From: Dysidea avara
Taxonomy: Eukaryota; Porifera; Demospongiae; Dictyoceratida; Dysideidae
Assembly (NCBI RefSeq): GCF_963678975.1
Contig: NC_089273.1
Span: forward strand, 31,868,973-31,932,972
DNA: 64,000 nt
Direction: 5' to 3'
Shown: positions 46,401 through 57,300 of the stretch, in pieces
Numbering within the stretch: the stretch's first letter is position 1
How the letters are laid out: each line of letters starts with the position of its first letter
Translations under genes and position numbers: made by a program
Notes under the pieces: generated by a model
What the model was told of the DNA's origin: nothing
The model's input: the letters and a program-made list of their open reading frames with translations, nothing else
Database searches by the model: none

Positions 46401-49400
46401 GGATGGAACTTCAATAATGATGATGGTAAGTTTGAGTGTGTTGTTTATAGTGTTATTGTATGTAATTTGAGTGTGCAAAAGTTACCGTATTTCTTTGGTT
46501 AAACGCCACACCTTCAATAGCTGGCCTGTACTAAAATACAACAAAGTGTAGTCTTGTCAGTTAATTAGAAATAATTGCAACTGAAACAAACCAACAAATG
46601 ATTCGAGATAAGAATGTCTGATTTGTGTTCATAATAATCACAAGCTATTACCATATCACAATGATAGAACTCTGTGATGTAATTATCATACTATCGATAT
46701 AAAGTTTTACGTAGTATACAATATACAGTATGTATTTGTATTCTGACACAATGTACAGTAGATGACAAGTTGACATACAATTGCCTCATTGTTTATTGTA
46801 CAAAAAGCTGTAGTTGTTCTATCCCAACACCTTCATCACTAAATGCCTGATCACGACAAATTCTTATTTCAATGGCTCCGTATTGCTTTGTAATAAAGTG
46901 ACGGAAGAACCATGGAGCATCGGCTTGAGAACAGCAACCATTTTCTGAAGTGCACTGTTTACCGTCCCACAAAGGATCATCATAATAGAGTGAGTTATAA
47001 CCAAACTCACCAGTTGTACCAGACTCACAATAATAGTCCTGTCCAACATATACAGGAGGGCTTGGTCCAGGATGTACGGCACAGGGACAGTTTGTGAGGT
47101 AATCTTTGTGGTCATCACTAGTGCCTACAGCGTATGTCCATATGTGTTTACGAGGGCTTGTGGTCGTGATTGACACACCATCAACGTACACACCATCCAG
47201 GGCTCGTGACACAGTATCTGGCTTGTAGTAATTGATGTTGCCATGTGCATATGCGTGTGGGTAAAATGCGTCAGTGCTTCCTTTCTGATATCCCTTCATC
47301 TGGCCACAAACCTTTGTGTAATGTGTGTCAATGGTTGAAAAGTTTGCTGAGTAACATCCTGCTGTTACACCACCTGTACAGAGAGATTTGTATGCTGTAT
47401 TCTTTACCCATCCATCAGGGCAGTCATCTCCCTTAGTTGTGTTGAGGTCAGCAATCCTCATCCATCCTTTGTGCCCCTTGCAGTCTAATTCCATGTCACA
47501 GTAGACAAAATAAAGACGATCAGTTTTGATAATGTACTCTCCAGAGTTTCCACAACTTGCTGGGTTTTTGCTATAGATGTCTGCACAGGAAATACCAGGA
47601 GTGCTAGCCTTTAGTCCATAGTCAGTGATGGTGCAATTGTCTTCAGCCATTCCTCCAAGAAATTCCCCCAATAGAATCATTACCATGAAAACACAAAACC
47701 TAGGAGATTCCATGTTACTGTTCCTCAAAATGTATGTATCTCAGCTGAACAAATAATCTGAAGAAAATGAGCACTGCACTGCCTCTTACAGTTGGACTTC
47801 AAACACTGTGTACAACTGATCCTTTCTTTGTAAAAAGCACACAATATTTATACACAGATGATTGACCACAAAGCCTCTGTTGTAGAACAATGTCTGTTAG
47901 TAGGTGGTTGAATACTAAGCCAAAGGAGGGGAATACATTGGTTAATACACAAAGAAACTTACACATAACTATGTGTCTATGTACTTTGTACAGTCCTCCA
48001 ATATTGTTTATTACTGCACACTACAAATAATATGACCATTTATGGTTTTGTTTTTTGTTTACACCATTAGCTGAGCTAGCAATTTTTCTAATCAAGTTAT
48101 AGCAAGCTCCAAACTGTCTGTATGTGAAGGAGGTTGTACATACACATGGTTGTATGAATACATATATTTGTCCTTATAAGGACTTATGTCAATGCAAAAC
48201 AAAACCTTGTGGAACACAACTGCCCATTGAGCCAGCACTGGGATGCCTGTGCACCACTCAGGAACTTGAGCCTTGTGCAGGCAAACCCTCCTGGGGCAGG
48301 GCTAGTAACCCGCAGGAGGACTGTCCAGGTCTCATGGAGAGGTCGCAGAACCTAAAGTTCCACAACGACCTCAACACTGCTAAGCAAGACAAGGACAGTT
48401 TGGCATTTACTTCCTCAGTTAACACAGATATACCCGTTGGTGTTACAGCTCAGCTGAGTTGGCTGCTTCCCTAGTTGACACCAGGCCATTTCTTACAGAA
48501 AGTAATTGCACGATTACTCACAAATTTATATCATTACCATCTTGATACTCCTGGCTAATATTCTAGTTGTAAAGTGTGTCCATATTTCAAGGTGTTGTTT
48601 ATGTGAGGTCCCCAATGAACACTAAGTACAGTAGTTAGTAGAGCTGTAGTGATACTGTGTTTGGGGTTGTGTCAGTATAGTGGTCTTGTTACAATACTGT
48701 GATGTGTTGTGCTTGTAAAGTGGACAACCGGTGCGTACAGTAGGTCCATGTTGTTACTCACTAGCCCTTTCTTGAGTCTCTCTAGCAACATACCTGTAAT
48801 TTTAGGACACAGTGAGCTTGTTAATGAGGATATAGTCTCCCTTCAGTACCTGTGCAATTCACTAAGGTCCCAAAGTATTCCATGCACACCAGAGGGAGGT
48901 ATGACATATGTTACAGTACACACTACCATTTGATGTATGTATATGGTTATTTATTTCACAACATGAACCTACAAAACAAAACTGGAACATATTTTGTTAA
49001 CTGTGTTGTATGTGTAAGCTTCAACTGTTTGTATAGTAGTAGTACATTTGTAAAAGTTTGGTGACATGGGTACTGTAAGTCATTGTTTTGTATGCCAAAT
49101 CAAACTGTACAGTGCCATGAAGCTTACAGTATGGGAACACTATCTGAATATCTAGCTAGTCCCATTATTTTACTGTGATTATTGTGAGATTTCTGTGACA
49201 AAATAGAAACATGCAATTACAGAAAGCAGTGTTGGCAACACATGCATGTTGTAGATAGCTCCACTATGCACCGTGTAAATACTACATACATGACCCATAG
49301 GTGATTAATATTATGCACTCTTATTAGATTTGTTGGAAGAGGATGTATTGCTTCAGGACATGATTGAGTGTGGTGATGATGGCTCGTCTGATTGGCTGGA

Positions 49401-52340
49401 TCCCTCTGTTGTTACCACTGATCCCAATTATCCACGTGAAACAGTTTCATTGTCCACAGAGGCTAACACTTCTAAAAATGGTAAAAATATATTACAGTGG
49501 AAGCTTGAGTTAGTCGTTCATCATTGAGCCATTTTTTCTTGGCCTTAATAAGCAGGTGGCTGTATTAAACAGGTGGATTAGTGTGTATAATTCTCACTTT
49601 ATTTGGGAGAATTATAAAATTGGCCTTTTTAGAGTGGTGGCTTTTCTATAGAGGTGGCCACTAAGACAACTTCCACTGTATAAAACATTATACAGGCCTT
49701 AATTTAATTTTTAAGGTGCTGAGGATAAATGTCCTTACATATTCACAAATGTACAGACATAGCTTCAAATTGTACAGACATGAGCTAGAGGAGCACTTTG
49801 TATAGACTGCTGGAATTGGAATAGGGAGTTTCCATTGAAAGTTTTGAAGTTAAACACAACCACATAGCTGCAACATATCACCAGACTGTGGTCATAACAG
49901 CTGCTGGTGATAGCAGTACACAAAGGGGAGGTGGCATTGGTAAATCCTTGGGTTGGGAAAATGTAGTATCTCCTAGCAACCAAGTGACAGTTATTGTTAG
50001 CACTACAAACAAACATGCACACATCAGCTTTTATGGTAGCACTATTGGGTTTGCGGTTTTGCAAGGACATGGGTGTCCGTCTAAAACTAATTATGTGCAG
50101 ACATTGTGCTATTTGTGCGGATTTTGTCCGTTGTATTTTGTCCGTTGTCCTTTGTCCGTTGACCGCACATTAATTTAAGGCCTGTTATAGAAATTCATAT
50201 GTAAGTGACAATGGTGCACCCATGAATGTTGCCCATTTTGTGAAGTGCACTGTTTGCTGTCCCACAAAGGATCATCATAATAGTGTGGGTTACATATAAC
50301 CAAATTCACTGGTGTTGCCAGACTTGCAATAATAGTGCCGTTCAATGATGGCTTGAATACCCTCAGGTCAGGTATTGGATTTATAAAGGATTTGTCGTCA
50401 AATATCATCCCCAGGGTGGAGCATTTGAACCTAATGTAGAAATTATTGGGATAATACAAGTGATGGGTATTTCGTCATGTTGTGTTTTGTAATTCCTTGT
50501 CCTTGATCTTGCACTTTTGGGAATTATACCATATTGTAAAATACTGTATGTTATATAGTACATTTAGTGGGGTGAGTATTACACATGTGATCACATGTTC
50601 ACAGACACAATGTGTTAAGTACTAAACTCAAACCCACAATCACTTCTCACAGGTACTACTATATATTTACAGCTGGTCCAGTCAGCTAGTTAGTCCGAGT
50701 CCAAGTCTAGTCCGGAAAAAGTCCAAATTATCATTTTTTGGAGAGATCCCACAAGCATATGTGTGGTGTGGATCTTGATTGACCCTTAAACTCATGAAGA
50801 TCTTTTTGGGTAATCAATAGGAAGGTTAAATGAGCACTGTAACTATAGCGGGTTACTTGTTATGAAGCAATGAACAACAGTGAGTCGTGTCTCCATGTTT
50901 CAAAATTCTTGCATTTCAATTGTTGGTTTATGCACGCAAGTCATGTATAGCCTGATAAAAAAAGTAAGGATAAAATGAACGGAACTTTTTGCAAGTTTAT
51001 AGGAGTAACCACCATCAAGTTATGGATCACTTTATAAAGGTATGTTAAGGGTTTGTGTGTTTCCATACTGAAAAGTTATTTGCACGGCTAGTTTTGGCCT
51101 CACTGTTTGGCGTTGAGGAAAACCCCTAGGTATCATTTTAATCCTTGTTACATCACAAGTAAATTACGTAGCCATAGAACAGACACTCACACTTTGAAAG
51201 TTACAGCACTTTGTGCAAAGTATGCATATTTGGCCCAGTTTTTTGGCCTATGTCGGTTTAACGGTTAAACATAATCTGTCTGCTGTGTATAAATTTATCC
51301 ATAAAGATTTTGTACTTCTAAATACAGTGTATGCCTCTATGTACCTATTATTACTACTATAGATGCTCAGGATACATCCCATAATAATCATACAAACCCT
51401 GAGGCTAATGGGGACGAGTTGTTAACACATTGGTTGTGTACACAAGGAGCTAATGAGGATCAACTATTAGCTGTTGCTGCTGTCCTTACCAGTGAGATCA
51501 GGGAGGCTGTCAGGAAGGAAACTGGTTTTACCTGCTCAGCAGGAATTTCCCACAATAAAGCAAGTGAATATACTAGACATTTGTCCATAGTCCCATTTGC
51601 AACACCTGTATTAGTATACAATACACATGTACGTTTAGACCGGTGAAACTAGGACATGGTACCAAGGTGTCAGGAATACATTTACTAAGATTGTTTAAAG
51701 AAATATATACTGTATGTATGTTTTCTGAGTCTTGTACTGTATTTGAAGAGCTTTGAAAGGAGTGTTCAATACATATAAATATTATACAAGTGTGGGTGCG
51801 TGCGTGTGTGTGTCTTCACTAACCGTTTATCTATTGTTAGATGTTAGCCAAGCTTGCTGCAGGCATGAACAAGCCTAACCAACAAACCATTGCTCCATTC
51901 AGCAGTGTGGATAACCTCATGGATAACACTCCTATTAGAAAAATGTGAGTACACAAAATACACAAGTAGTACATGTGTGATTGTTGTAAACAATGTACAG
52001 TGTATGTGGTACATGATACTACATAGGTTGTTGCTGAATTTAACCTTCAATTCATGTTTTTAAAATTTATTTTATTTGTTTATAATTTTTATTGTTTTAA
52101 TTTTTGTTAGTTGATGAACCAACCTTGTAAGAACATGGGAGAGTTTGTGATAAAGTGTGAATCCATTAACTGTGGTGTTTGTAATATGTGTGTATGTAAC
52201 ACCAGTAGCCCATGGGTGCTGAGCACAATAGTGAACCTCACTGACGCAATACATTCAAAATTTCTCTTATACACTGCTTAAAAACTTACATATTAAGACC
52301 CAGCAGGTCTCATACATGTTATTTTATTTGTGTACTAGAT

Positions 52341-52437
<97 letters not shown>

Positions 52438-52628
52438 CATGCATGCATGCACATACACACACACACACACATACACACACGGTTATATGAGATTCTTGTT
52501 TACTTCAGACGACATCTCGGTGGTAAATTTGGTCAACAGTTGACTACTGAACTAGGAGTGATTAATGTAGGTGAACTGAGAAGGTTTAGTGAAGCTGAAC
52601 TGCAGACCAAGTTTGGATTAAAACAAGG
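43474..52628 (+). CDS. POLH: DNA polymerase eta, eight 5' exons (3' part not found)
   Basis: Y-family translesion polymerase that copies past UV photoproducts in the nucleus. Exons: 43474-43622, 45010-45166, 46124-46310, 46369-46425, 49328-49480, 51363-51559, 51841-51944, 52509-52628. Phases join correctly to give 374 complete codons. Visible features: metal-binding 'LLVDMDCFYVQVEQR' (D17, M18), eta-type 'PCVVVQYKKF', 'GYEARKFGISR', catalytic 'ASIDEAFLDV' (D120, E121), 'SAGISHNK' and 'LAKLAAGMNKPNQQT', then thumb 'IRHLGGKFGQQL'. ATG 43474 is chosen because it fits the human N-terminal length; the frame extends upstream without an ATG. Between palm segments, exons 4 to 6 add an acidic, Ser/Asn-rich linker longer than in human POLH. 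All introns are GT-AG except intron 6 (GC-AG). Little-finger, UBZ and PCNA-binding parts were not found downstream; the gene is either truncated or continues beyond the window. Introns hold transposons and an antisense gene. Confidence 0.92.
44273..44548. mobile_element. hAT-like miniature element in POLH intron 1
   Basis: A 276-bp element, ends TAGGGCTGAGTGATAC and (reverse) TAGGGCTGGGCGATAT, with 'cacgat' repeats inside. TAGGGCTGGGC ends are common in hAT miniature elements. The 8-bp flanks no longer match. Confidence 0.7.
45557..46024. mobile_element. hAT-like MITE, 'gttgggggtaat' family, in POLH intron 2
   Basis: A 468-bp element with ends CAGAGTTGGGGGTAATGCG and (reverse) CAGAATTGGGTCGTTACAC, flanked by the 8-bp duplication AATAGGAC (45549-45556, 46025-46032). 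Third copy of the family at 6705-7203 and 22474-22967. Its right end is about 100 bp from exon 3. Confidence 0.9.
46793..47713 (-). CDS. Secreted fibrinogen-like extracellular protein, nested in POLH intron 4
   Basis: A single-exon frame of 306 residues from ATG 47713 (open frame starts at 47728 without an upstream ATG). Residues 1-22 form a hydrophobic signal peptide (MESPRFCVFMVMILLGEFLG), so the protein is probably secreted. A fibrinogen-like start follows: 'GISCADIYSKNP', 'GEYIIKTDRLYFVYCDMELD', 'GWMRIADLNTTKGDDCPDGW'. Then come 'GCYSANFST', 'VCGQMKGYQKGSTDAF', 'YVDGVSITTTSPRKHIWTYA', 'NCPCA', 'DYYCESGT', 'DPLWDGKQC', 'APWFFRHF', 'IEIRICRDQAF' and the end 'IEQLQLFVQ'. More than a dozen Cys suggest disulfide bonding. 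Ligand unknown. I regard it as a sponge family related to fibrinogen or collagen C-propeptide folds. It lies antisense between POLH exons 4 and 5. Relatives are the pseudogene at 38874-39810 and the fragment at 50205-50345. Confidence 0.85.
   Translation of the reverse strand: MESPRFCVFMVMILLGEFLGGMAEDNCTITDYGLKASTPGISCADIYSKNPASCGNSGEYIIKTDRLYFVYCDMELDCKGHKGWMRIADLNTTKGDDCPDGWVKNTAYKSLCTGGVTAGCYSANFSTIDTHYTKVCGQMKGYQKGSTDAFYPHAYAHGNINYYKPDTVSRALDGVYVDGVSITTTSPRKHIWTYAVGTSDDHKDYLTNCPCAVHPGPSPPVYVGQDYYCESGTTGEFGYNSLYYDDPLWDGKQCTSENGCCSQADAPWFFRHFITKQYGAIEIRICRDQAFSDEGVGIEQLQLFVQ
48120..48400. repeat. Dispersed repeat fragment ('gcaccactcagg...gcaggcaaaccctcctgg')
   Basis: The phrases 'tgtgcaccactcagg', 'ttgtgcaggcaaaccctcctgg' and 'acccgcaggaggactg' recur in reverse orientation at 52690-52785. 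A dispersed repeat, possibly SINE-like, with no resolved ends. The open frame 48124-48474 belongs to it and is not supported as a gene. Confidence 0.5.
49493..49680. mobile_element. MITE starting 12 bp after POLH exon 5
   Basis: A 188-bp element with ends TACAGTGGAAGCTTGAGTTA and (reverse) TACAGTGGAAGTTGTCTTAG, flanked by TA-containing sequence. The interior has 'gcaggtggctgtattaa' and 'gaggtggccactaa', linking it to the relics at 60-430. The left end lies 12 bp inside intron 5, next to the donor at 49481. Confidence 0.7.
50205..50345 (-). pseudogene. Fragment of the secreted fibrinogen-like family in POLH intron 5
   Basis: Reverse-strand pieces 'YYDDPLWDSKQCTSQNG' and, in another frame, 'HYYCKSGNTSEFGY' match consecutive parts of the protein at 46793-47713. 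Only about 140 bp remain, so it is a relic of a tandem or dispersed copy. Confidence 0.75.
50460..51362. other. Remainder of POLH intron 5
   Basis: No exon, element end or RNA gene could be supported in this stretch. The phrase 'agtccgagtccaagtctagtcc' near 50692 is a local imperfect repeat. Confidence 0.4.
51556..51564 (+). other. GC-AG donor of POLH intron 6
   Basis: Exon 6 ends 'cacaataaa' (HNK) and the intron begins 'gcaagt'. Exon 7 starts after 'attgttag' with 'ATGTTAGCCAAG'. Only this junction keeps the frame across the conserved 'SHNK-LAKLA' block. 'gcaagt' is the typical sequence of the rare GC donor class. Confidence 0.85.
52341..52436. repeat. Long CA microsatellite in POLH intron 7
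   Basis: About 47 CA dinucleotides, then a second shorter CA stretch to 52480. It ends close to the acceptor of exon 8 (52508), so repeat length could influence splicing of that exon. Confidence 0.95.
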
Positions 52629-54849
52629 GTGAGCGCGCGCGTGTGTGTGACATAGTAAATGTGGTTCATGTGTGGGACTTTTGGGTATCCACACCTTTAC
52701 CTGTGAGACCTCCTGTGGGTCACTGGTCCTTACCCAGGAGGATTTGCCTGCACAAAACTTGAGTGCCTGAGTGGTGCACATGTATAGAGACACAAAACTA
52801 TAGCTCACAATCACTCATGTGGAGTTGGTATATAAAATAAAACAATTTAGTTTAGTGACTAAGCAAGAGAAAAAGGCACTCGTTTTATTTGTAAAAATCA
52901 AGCAATTTTTTGGAAGATCCTTACACTATTGTGAGGGATCCAACATATGTATGGTGTTTTGAACAGGCAAATATTTCATAACCGAGACAAAGAGCTCATC
53001 ACTGTGATTATTCACTTGTGTGTTCCTACAGTCACTTGTTAAAAGAGGTGCCGTCATCCTGACATATAACCTTTTATCATGATTGACCCTGATTGATACA
53101 CAATCACATGTTGAGTTGATTTCTCATTCCAGCCTCTCAGCAGAAAGGATTAATATGGCAAAATAAAATAAAATGCAAAATAAAATAAAATGTTACTTCT
53201 CGGCATTACCACAATGTGACAACTTCGTTCATCTAGCTTAGGGTCTGATCAGCACTAAAGAAGGGGATAAGAGGATCGTACATTTTTGATAAATGACACT
53301 TGTGTTTCAAAAGGTTCTGTAGTTCTATAGTATTTGTGAAATTTTCTAGCACAGTTAGGCAATAGTTAGTACATATCCATTGTACAAGTTTAGACCCTTA
53401 ACAATAGTGTAAGGGTCTTCCAAAGAATAAATCATTTCTTTGTAGAAACAGCCTTCTTCTTCCTTTATGGTGTACGAAGTTATTCATTTATATACCACTA
53501 CATCACAACTGATTGTGGGTTATAGTTTTGTGTAATTATGTACTTGCCTGTCAAACACACTGCTCCCTTCGTTTATTGTTTATCTTCTTTTGGCATAAAC
53601 AGTCCCAGAGTATTATTGAAAAAACGTAAACGGAAGAATGCTTATTTATTTTACGTAAGCAATTTCAGTCTGATAGTGTGTGTGACTTTGTAAATCATTA
53701 AAACTAGCCAAACTAATCCTACCAGTTTGTTCTATGGTTAGAAATAGATTATACGAACATTTACTGGTATTCTGATTGAAGTGGCTTATATGAATCAGAT
53801 GAATATAAAACACAATATATCCCTTTAAAGTGCTGTTACATGTGTGTACGATTAATGTAGCACTCAGGGGGTATCTCATGACCAATACAGCACTTGGTTT
53901 TTCCTTGTGATGTAATAATTTCTTGACAGTTGACACTGTCCCTGTGTTGTGCATGCTATATCCATACATGCTGTAGTGATAGCCAATAGATAATATTTTA
54001 TACAAACGAAGACTGCCATTATATCTTCTGAATACAGTATAAGTACACCTGTATGTGACTGTTGTAATTGCAAAGAGACCATGGATTCAGTGCAAGTACA
54101 TACAGTACATGTGTGTAGTGTATGTTTAAAAATATACATAATTAGAACCCACAATCGGTTGTGAGGAGGTGGTGTATAAAATGATTTGGGTTTAGTTCAA
54201 GCTATGATGGATGAAGAGACAATCGTATAATGATTATGGGATTTTTTGGAAGATCCTTGCACTTTTGTTAAGGATCTAGCTCTGTGTGTCTATAAGTCAT
54301 CAGTGTGTAGTTTGTTTATAATCCATGGTGTTGTGTTGACTTCACGTTTTGTTTGTAGTAGTCTTTCTTTTCTCAAATTACAGTCTCAAATACCTGATTG
54401 TCTGGCTGTATGTGTCAATAGTAATATCACGACTTATTCATCATGGTTACAGAATGTATGTGTTTGGTTGGTTGTATGAAAACAGGTCATACGGATACAA
54501 CCTTCACTCTGTCACATAACAGGGCATATCCAAGCTGGGGTAAATAATCCTACATGTGTTCTAAAAATTACCTGCAGTTTTCAGTATTGCAAGATAGTGA
54601 GAGGTGTAACTATTACGTCAACTGCTTTATCATGTACAATTGTACTCTATATTAGGGATCTGGGCTTTTCTGGTTGGTACTATTATACTAAACCATAGTC
54701 TGGCCTTTAAAAAAATTAAATGTCTGGTATGCCTAGTATCGGGCACTCGTACAAAATTACGAGAATCCTGTAAAACCAATCAGATTGTAGCATTCACTAT
54801 TAATGCATAATCCGCATGAAATTGTTTCGTGAGTCCGATACTTTTAAAC
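52629..54849. other. No further POLH exons found; dispersed repeats
   Basis: The next expected POLH block (little-finger domain) was searched for by eye and not found. Recognised repeats: reverse copy of the 48120-48400 repeat (52690-52785), and copies of a repeat containing 'tttttggaagatccttgcac' at about 52790-53150 (partial), 53400-53430 (reverse, partial) and 54140-54480. A fuller relative is at 61870-62110. Confidence 0.5.
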
Positions 54850-56012
54850 ATGGCTACTTCGCGTGCTGATATCGATATATGCTCTGAAGCGGCAGCCAGT
54901 TTTTTTGGGGTATCGCAGTTTGAAACAGGAGCAGAAAACGGTTATTAATCAATTTCTCTCTGGAAAAGACATATTTGCTGTTCTTCCAACTGGATTTGGA
55001 AAATCTTTGTGCTAAACATGTTTGCCATCTATTTTCGATGCTATTCTCGGCACTGATTGCTCCATTGTAGTAGTGGTTAGCCCTCTCGTGTCCATTATGA
55101 AAGATCAGGTGAGACAATGGTAATACTGAAAAGGTGATAATGCTTTACACTGAAATTAGACCGAAACTTTCAATCTATAAAAATATTTTTACGTTTTGCT
55201 GCTTTATTTGTATAGCTATAGGGGAGATAGCTTCAGGAAAGTTGTGCAAAGGATTGTCGAAGTACGGAGCTTGATGCCACTATCCGTGCATATGATGTGC
55301 TTAACAACAACAGCAACGAAGTCACTTCGAGAAGAAGTTATGACCATTTTAGGATTGAGAAATCCTGAAGTGATTGCTGTGTCACCATCCAAACTAAATA
55401 TAACTTTTATGATCAAAAAGTATTACCGTATACAAGAAGCGTTCTCATGTTTGGTTAGTGGATTGTTAAAACAGAGAACAGAGAGAACAATTTCCATGAG
55501 TAATCATTTATTGCCAACGTTTGGCAGAGTGTGGCCGTCTGTATCGACATCTGCGATATTGTCTTAATAAGCACTTTACTGAACCAGTTGGTGCTCCAGA
55601 TTTGCCTGAATTCAGACTTGTGGATATGTTTCACAGTTCAGTGGATATTGAGATAAAGGAACACATTTTAAATTCTTTCGTAAAACCCTCACATCTGAGA
55701 GTTGTTATTGCCACTGTGGCATTTGGGATGGGAATTAATTGCAATGATGTTCATCAAGTCATCCATGTTGGCCCACCTGAAGATATAGAATGCTACATTC
55801 AAGAAACTAGTAGGGCAGGCCAAGATGGTGGTGAGTCACTTGTACTTTTAATGCTGATCAAAGAGATAAGAATGATCCTAATAAATGCAAACATGCAAAA
55901 TTACATTATAAGCACCACATGCAGAAGGGAGTGTCTTTTTCATAAATTTGAAGGATATAATCCCAGCAAAACCACTTCTTGTCTGTGCTGTGATGTACTG
56001 TATGCAGTTTAG
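54850..56012 (+). pseudogene. RecQ-like DNA helicase pseudogene
   Basis: A superfamily-2 helicase relic. From ATG 54850 an extra base in a T run (54900-54906) breaks the frame. The shifted frame reads 'GYRSLKQEQKTVINQFLSGK' and motif I 'AVLPTGFGKSLC', followed by a TAA. 'VVVVSPLVSIMKDQ' then runs into a donor-like 'gtgag'. The DEAH-box motif is missing. The next piece (about 55206-55410) gives 'RSLMPLSVHMMCLTTTATKS', the RecQ motif III region. The last (about 55521-56012) has 'RLVDMFHSS', motif V 'ATVAFGMGINC' and motif VI 'QETSRAGQDG', where RecQ proteins have QE-GRAGRDG, so the arginine finger is lost. A Cys cluster 'CLCCDV' ends it. Frameshift, stop and missing motif II make function unlikely. 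Confidence 0.82.
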
Positions 56013-56404
56013 ACCAATGTGAAGAACTCCAGCAATTCAGTATTAACACTGTGTTATAAATATAGTCATTTCCGTTAAATATTGTAAAGTTATAACCCTC
56101 TGTATATGTTTTGTTCACTTACATGTTAGTAACCTGACAATGATTTTATAGTACAATAGAATTTATCCCTCACACACTATAAAGTTGATGTTTTCAGAAT
56201 TCTAGGAAATAGGATAGACAATTGTCTCTGTGTTTTACTGTGTTCCATTTGAGAGACCATGCATGCAACAAATAGTCTAGCATAGCCAATCCGAAAAAAT
56301 TAAAGGGTCAGCTGTGTCAGACTAGACAATATATGGAGTTTTACAGTCAGAGAAAAAGGTTAAGTACAGTACTACACAGAATGCTGTTACATTAGTGAAG
56401 TCAG
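56013..56404. other. Intergenic, nothing recognised
   Basis: AT-rich spacer between the RecQ-like pseudogene and the convergent DUF6589 pseudogene. Confidence 0.4.
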
Positions 56405-56884
56405 TTATTTCTTCTTGTAGTAGCGACTTGTAAGATGATCTGCTACCCAAGAAAGTATCGCTGAGACTGACTTAATATGTACAACACTGACAGGTTTGTT
56501 AAACGAAGGATGCTTCCGTCCCTGTATAACTTCAAATACTTTGTGGTCCAGTAACTCTTTGATTATTAATTCTAGCTCCTTTTTGCTCTCAGGCACATTA
56601 TGAACCCCACTTAATGAACTAACATCATTACTCTCATCAAACCTTGACAGTATTTCATTCATCACACCAAGTGCTTTGCTACGTCTAACGATACCTTCTG
56701 AGGTTTTGTTTGAACCTAGGCTTTTTATCGTCCCCTTTAAAACTTTATTCAGGTGTTGATCACAAGGTATATTCCTTCCCTTCACACCAGCAGTGTTGAT
56801 AAATCTGCACAGTATTAACTGCTGGGTCATTCTAGGTGGCAAAGTAATACTGACAAAGCAAGTTCAGGCTTTCATTAGTACTAG

Positions 56885-57300
56885 TAATAGCATGGGTAGC
56901 AGTGAAATTTGGGATAAATACCACGAGTGCTGTATTGGAAATGGGGATAAATTTCATGAGGCAAAAAATACCACGAGTGTTGTATTGGAAATGGGGATAA
57001 ATTTCATGAGGCGAAGCCGAGTGAAATTTACCATTTCCAATACAACACTCGTTGTATTTATCCCAAATTTCACTGCTATACCCATGCTATTCCCAGTTGA
57101 TACCATACTCGCTGCATATACGCATGCTGTGCATTAGCGTTGCTATGTACGCAATTTGTCACTATGTACTAAACATGCGTAAACAAATTCTAGCCAATGA
57201 AATTGCAATAACAACTTTTTCACTGCTACCAGTGAAATACGGGATAAATTTCACTGCTACTATTGAGACTTTTGTATGGGCAGTGAAACAGGTATGGTAT
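56885..57300. mobile_element. Inverted-repeat element inside the DUF6589 gene
   Basis: The outer pair AATAGCATGGGTA (56886) and TACCCATGCTATT (about 57081-57093) encloses two tandem copies of 'gtattggaaatggggataaa' and an inverted copy ('ccatttccaatacaacactc'). More related sequence ('gtgaaatacgggataaattt') continues to about 57300. It sits between the last two exons. Target duplication not resolved. Confidence 0.55.

Noticed and set aside
48124..48474. A 116-codon frame in POLH intron 4
   Set aside because: It overlaps a dispersed repeat seen in reverse at 52690-52785 and has no splice or domain support.
53646..54154. Minus-strand frames of 92-119 codons
   Set aside because: No domain, low-complexity composition, partly in a dispersed repeat.
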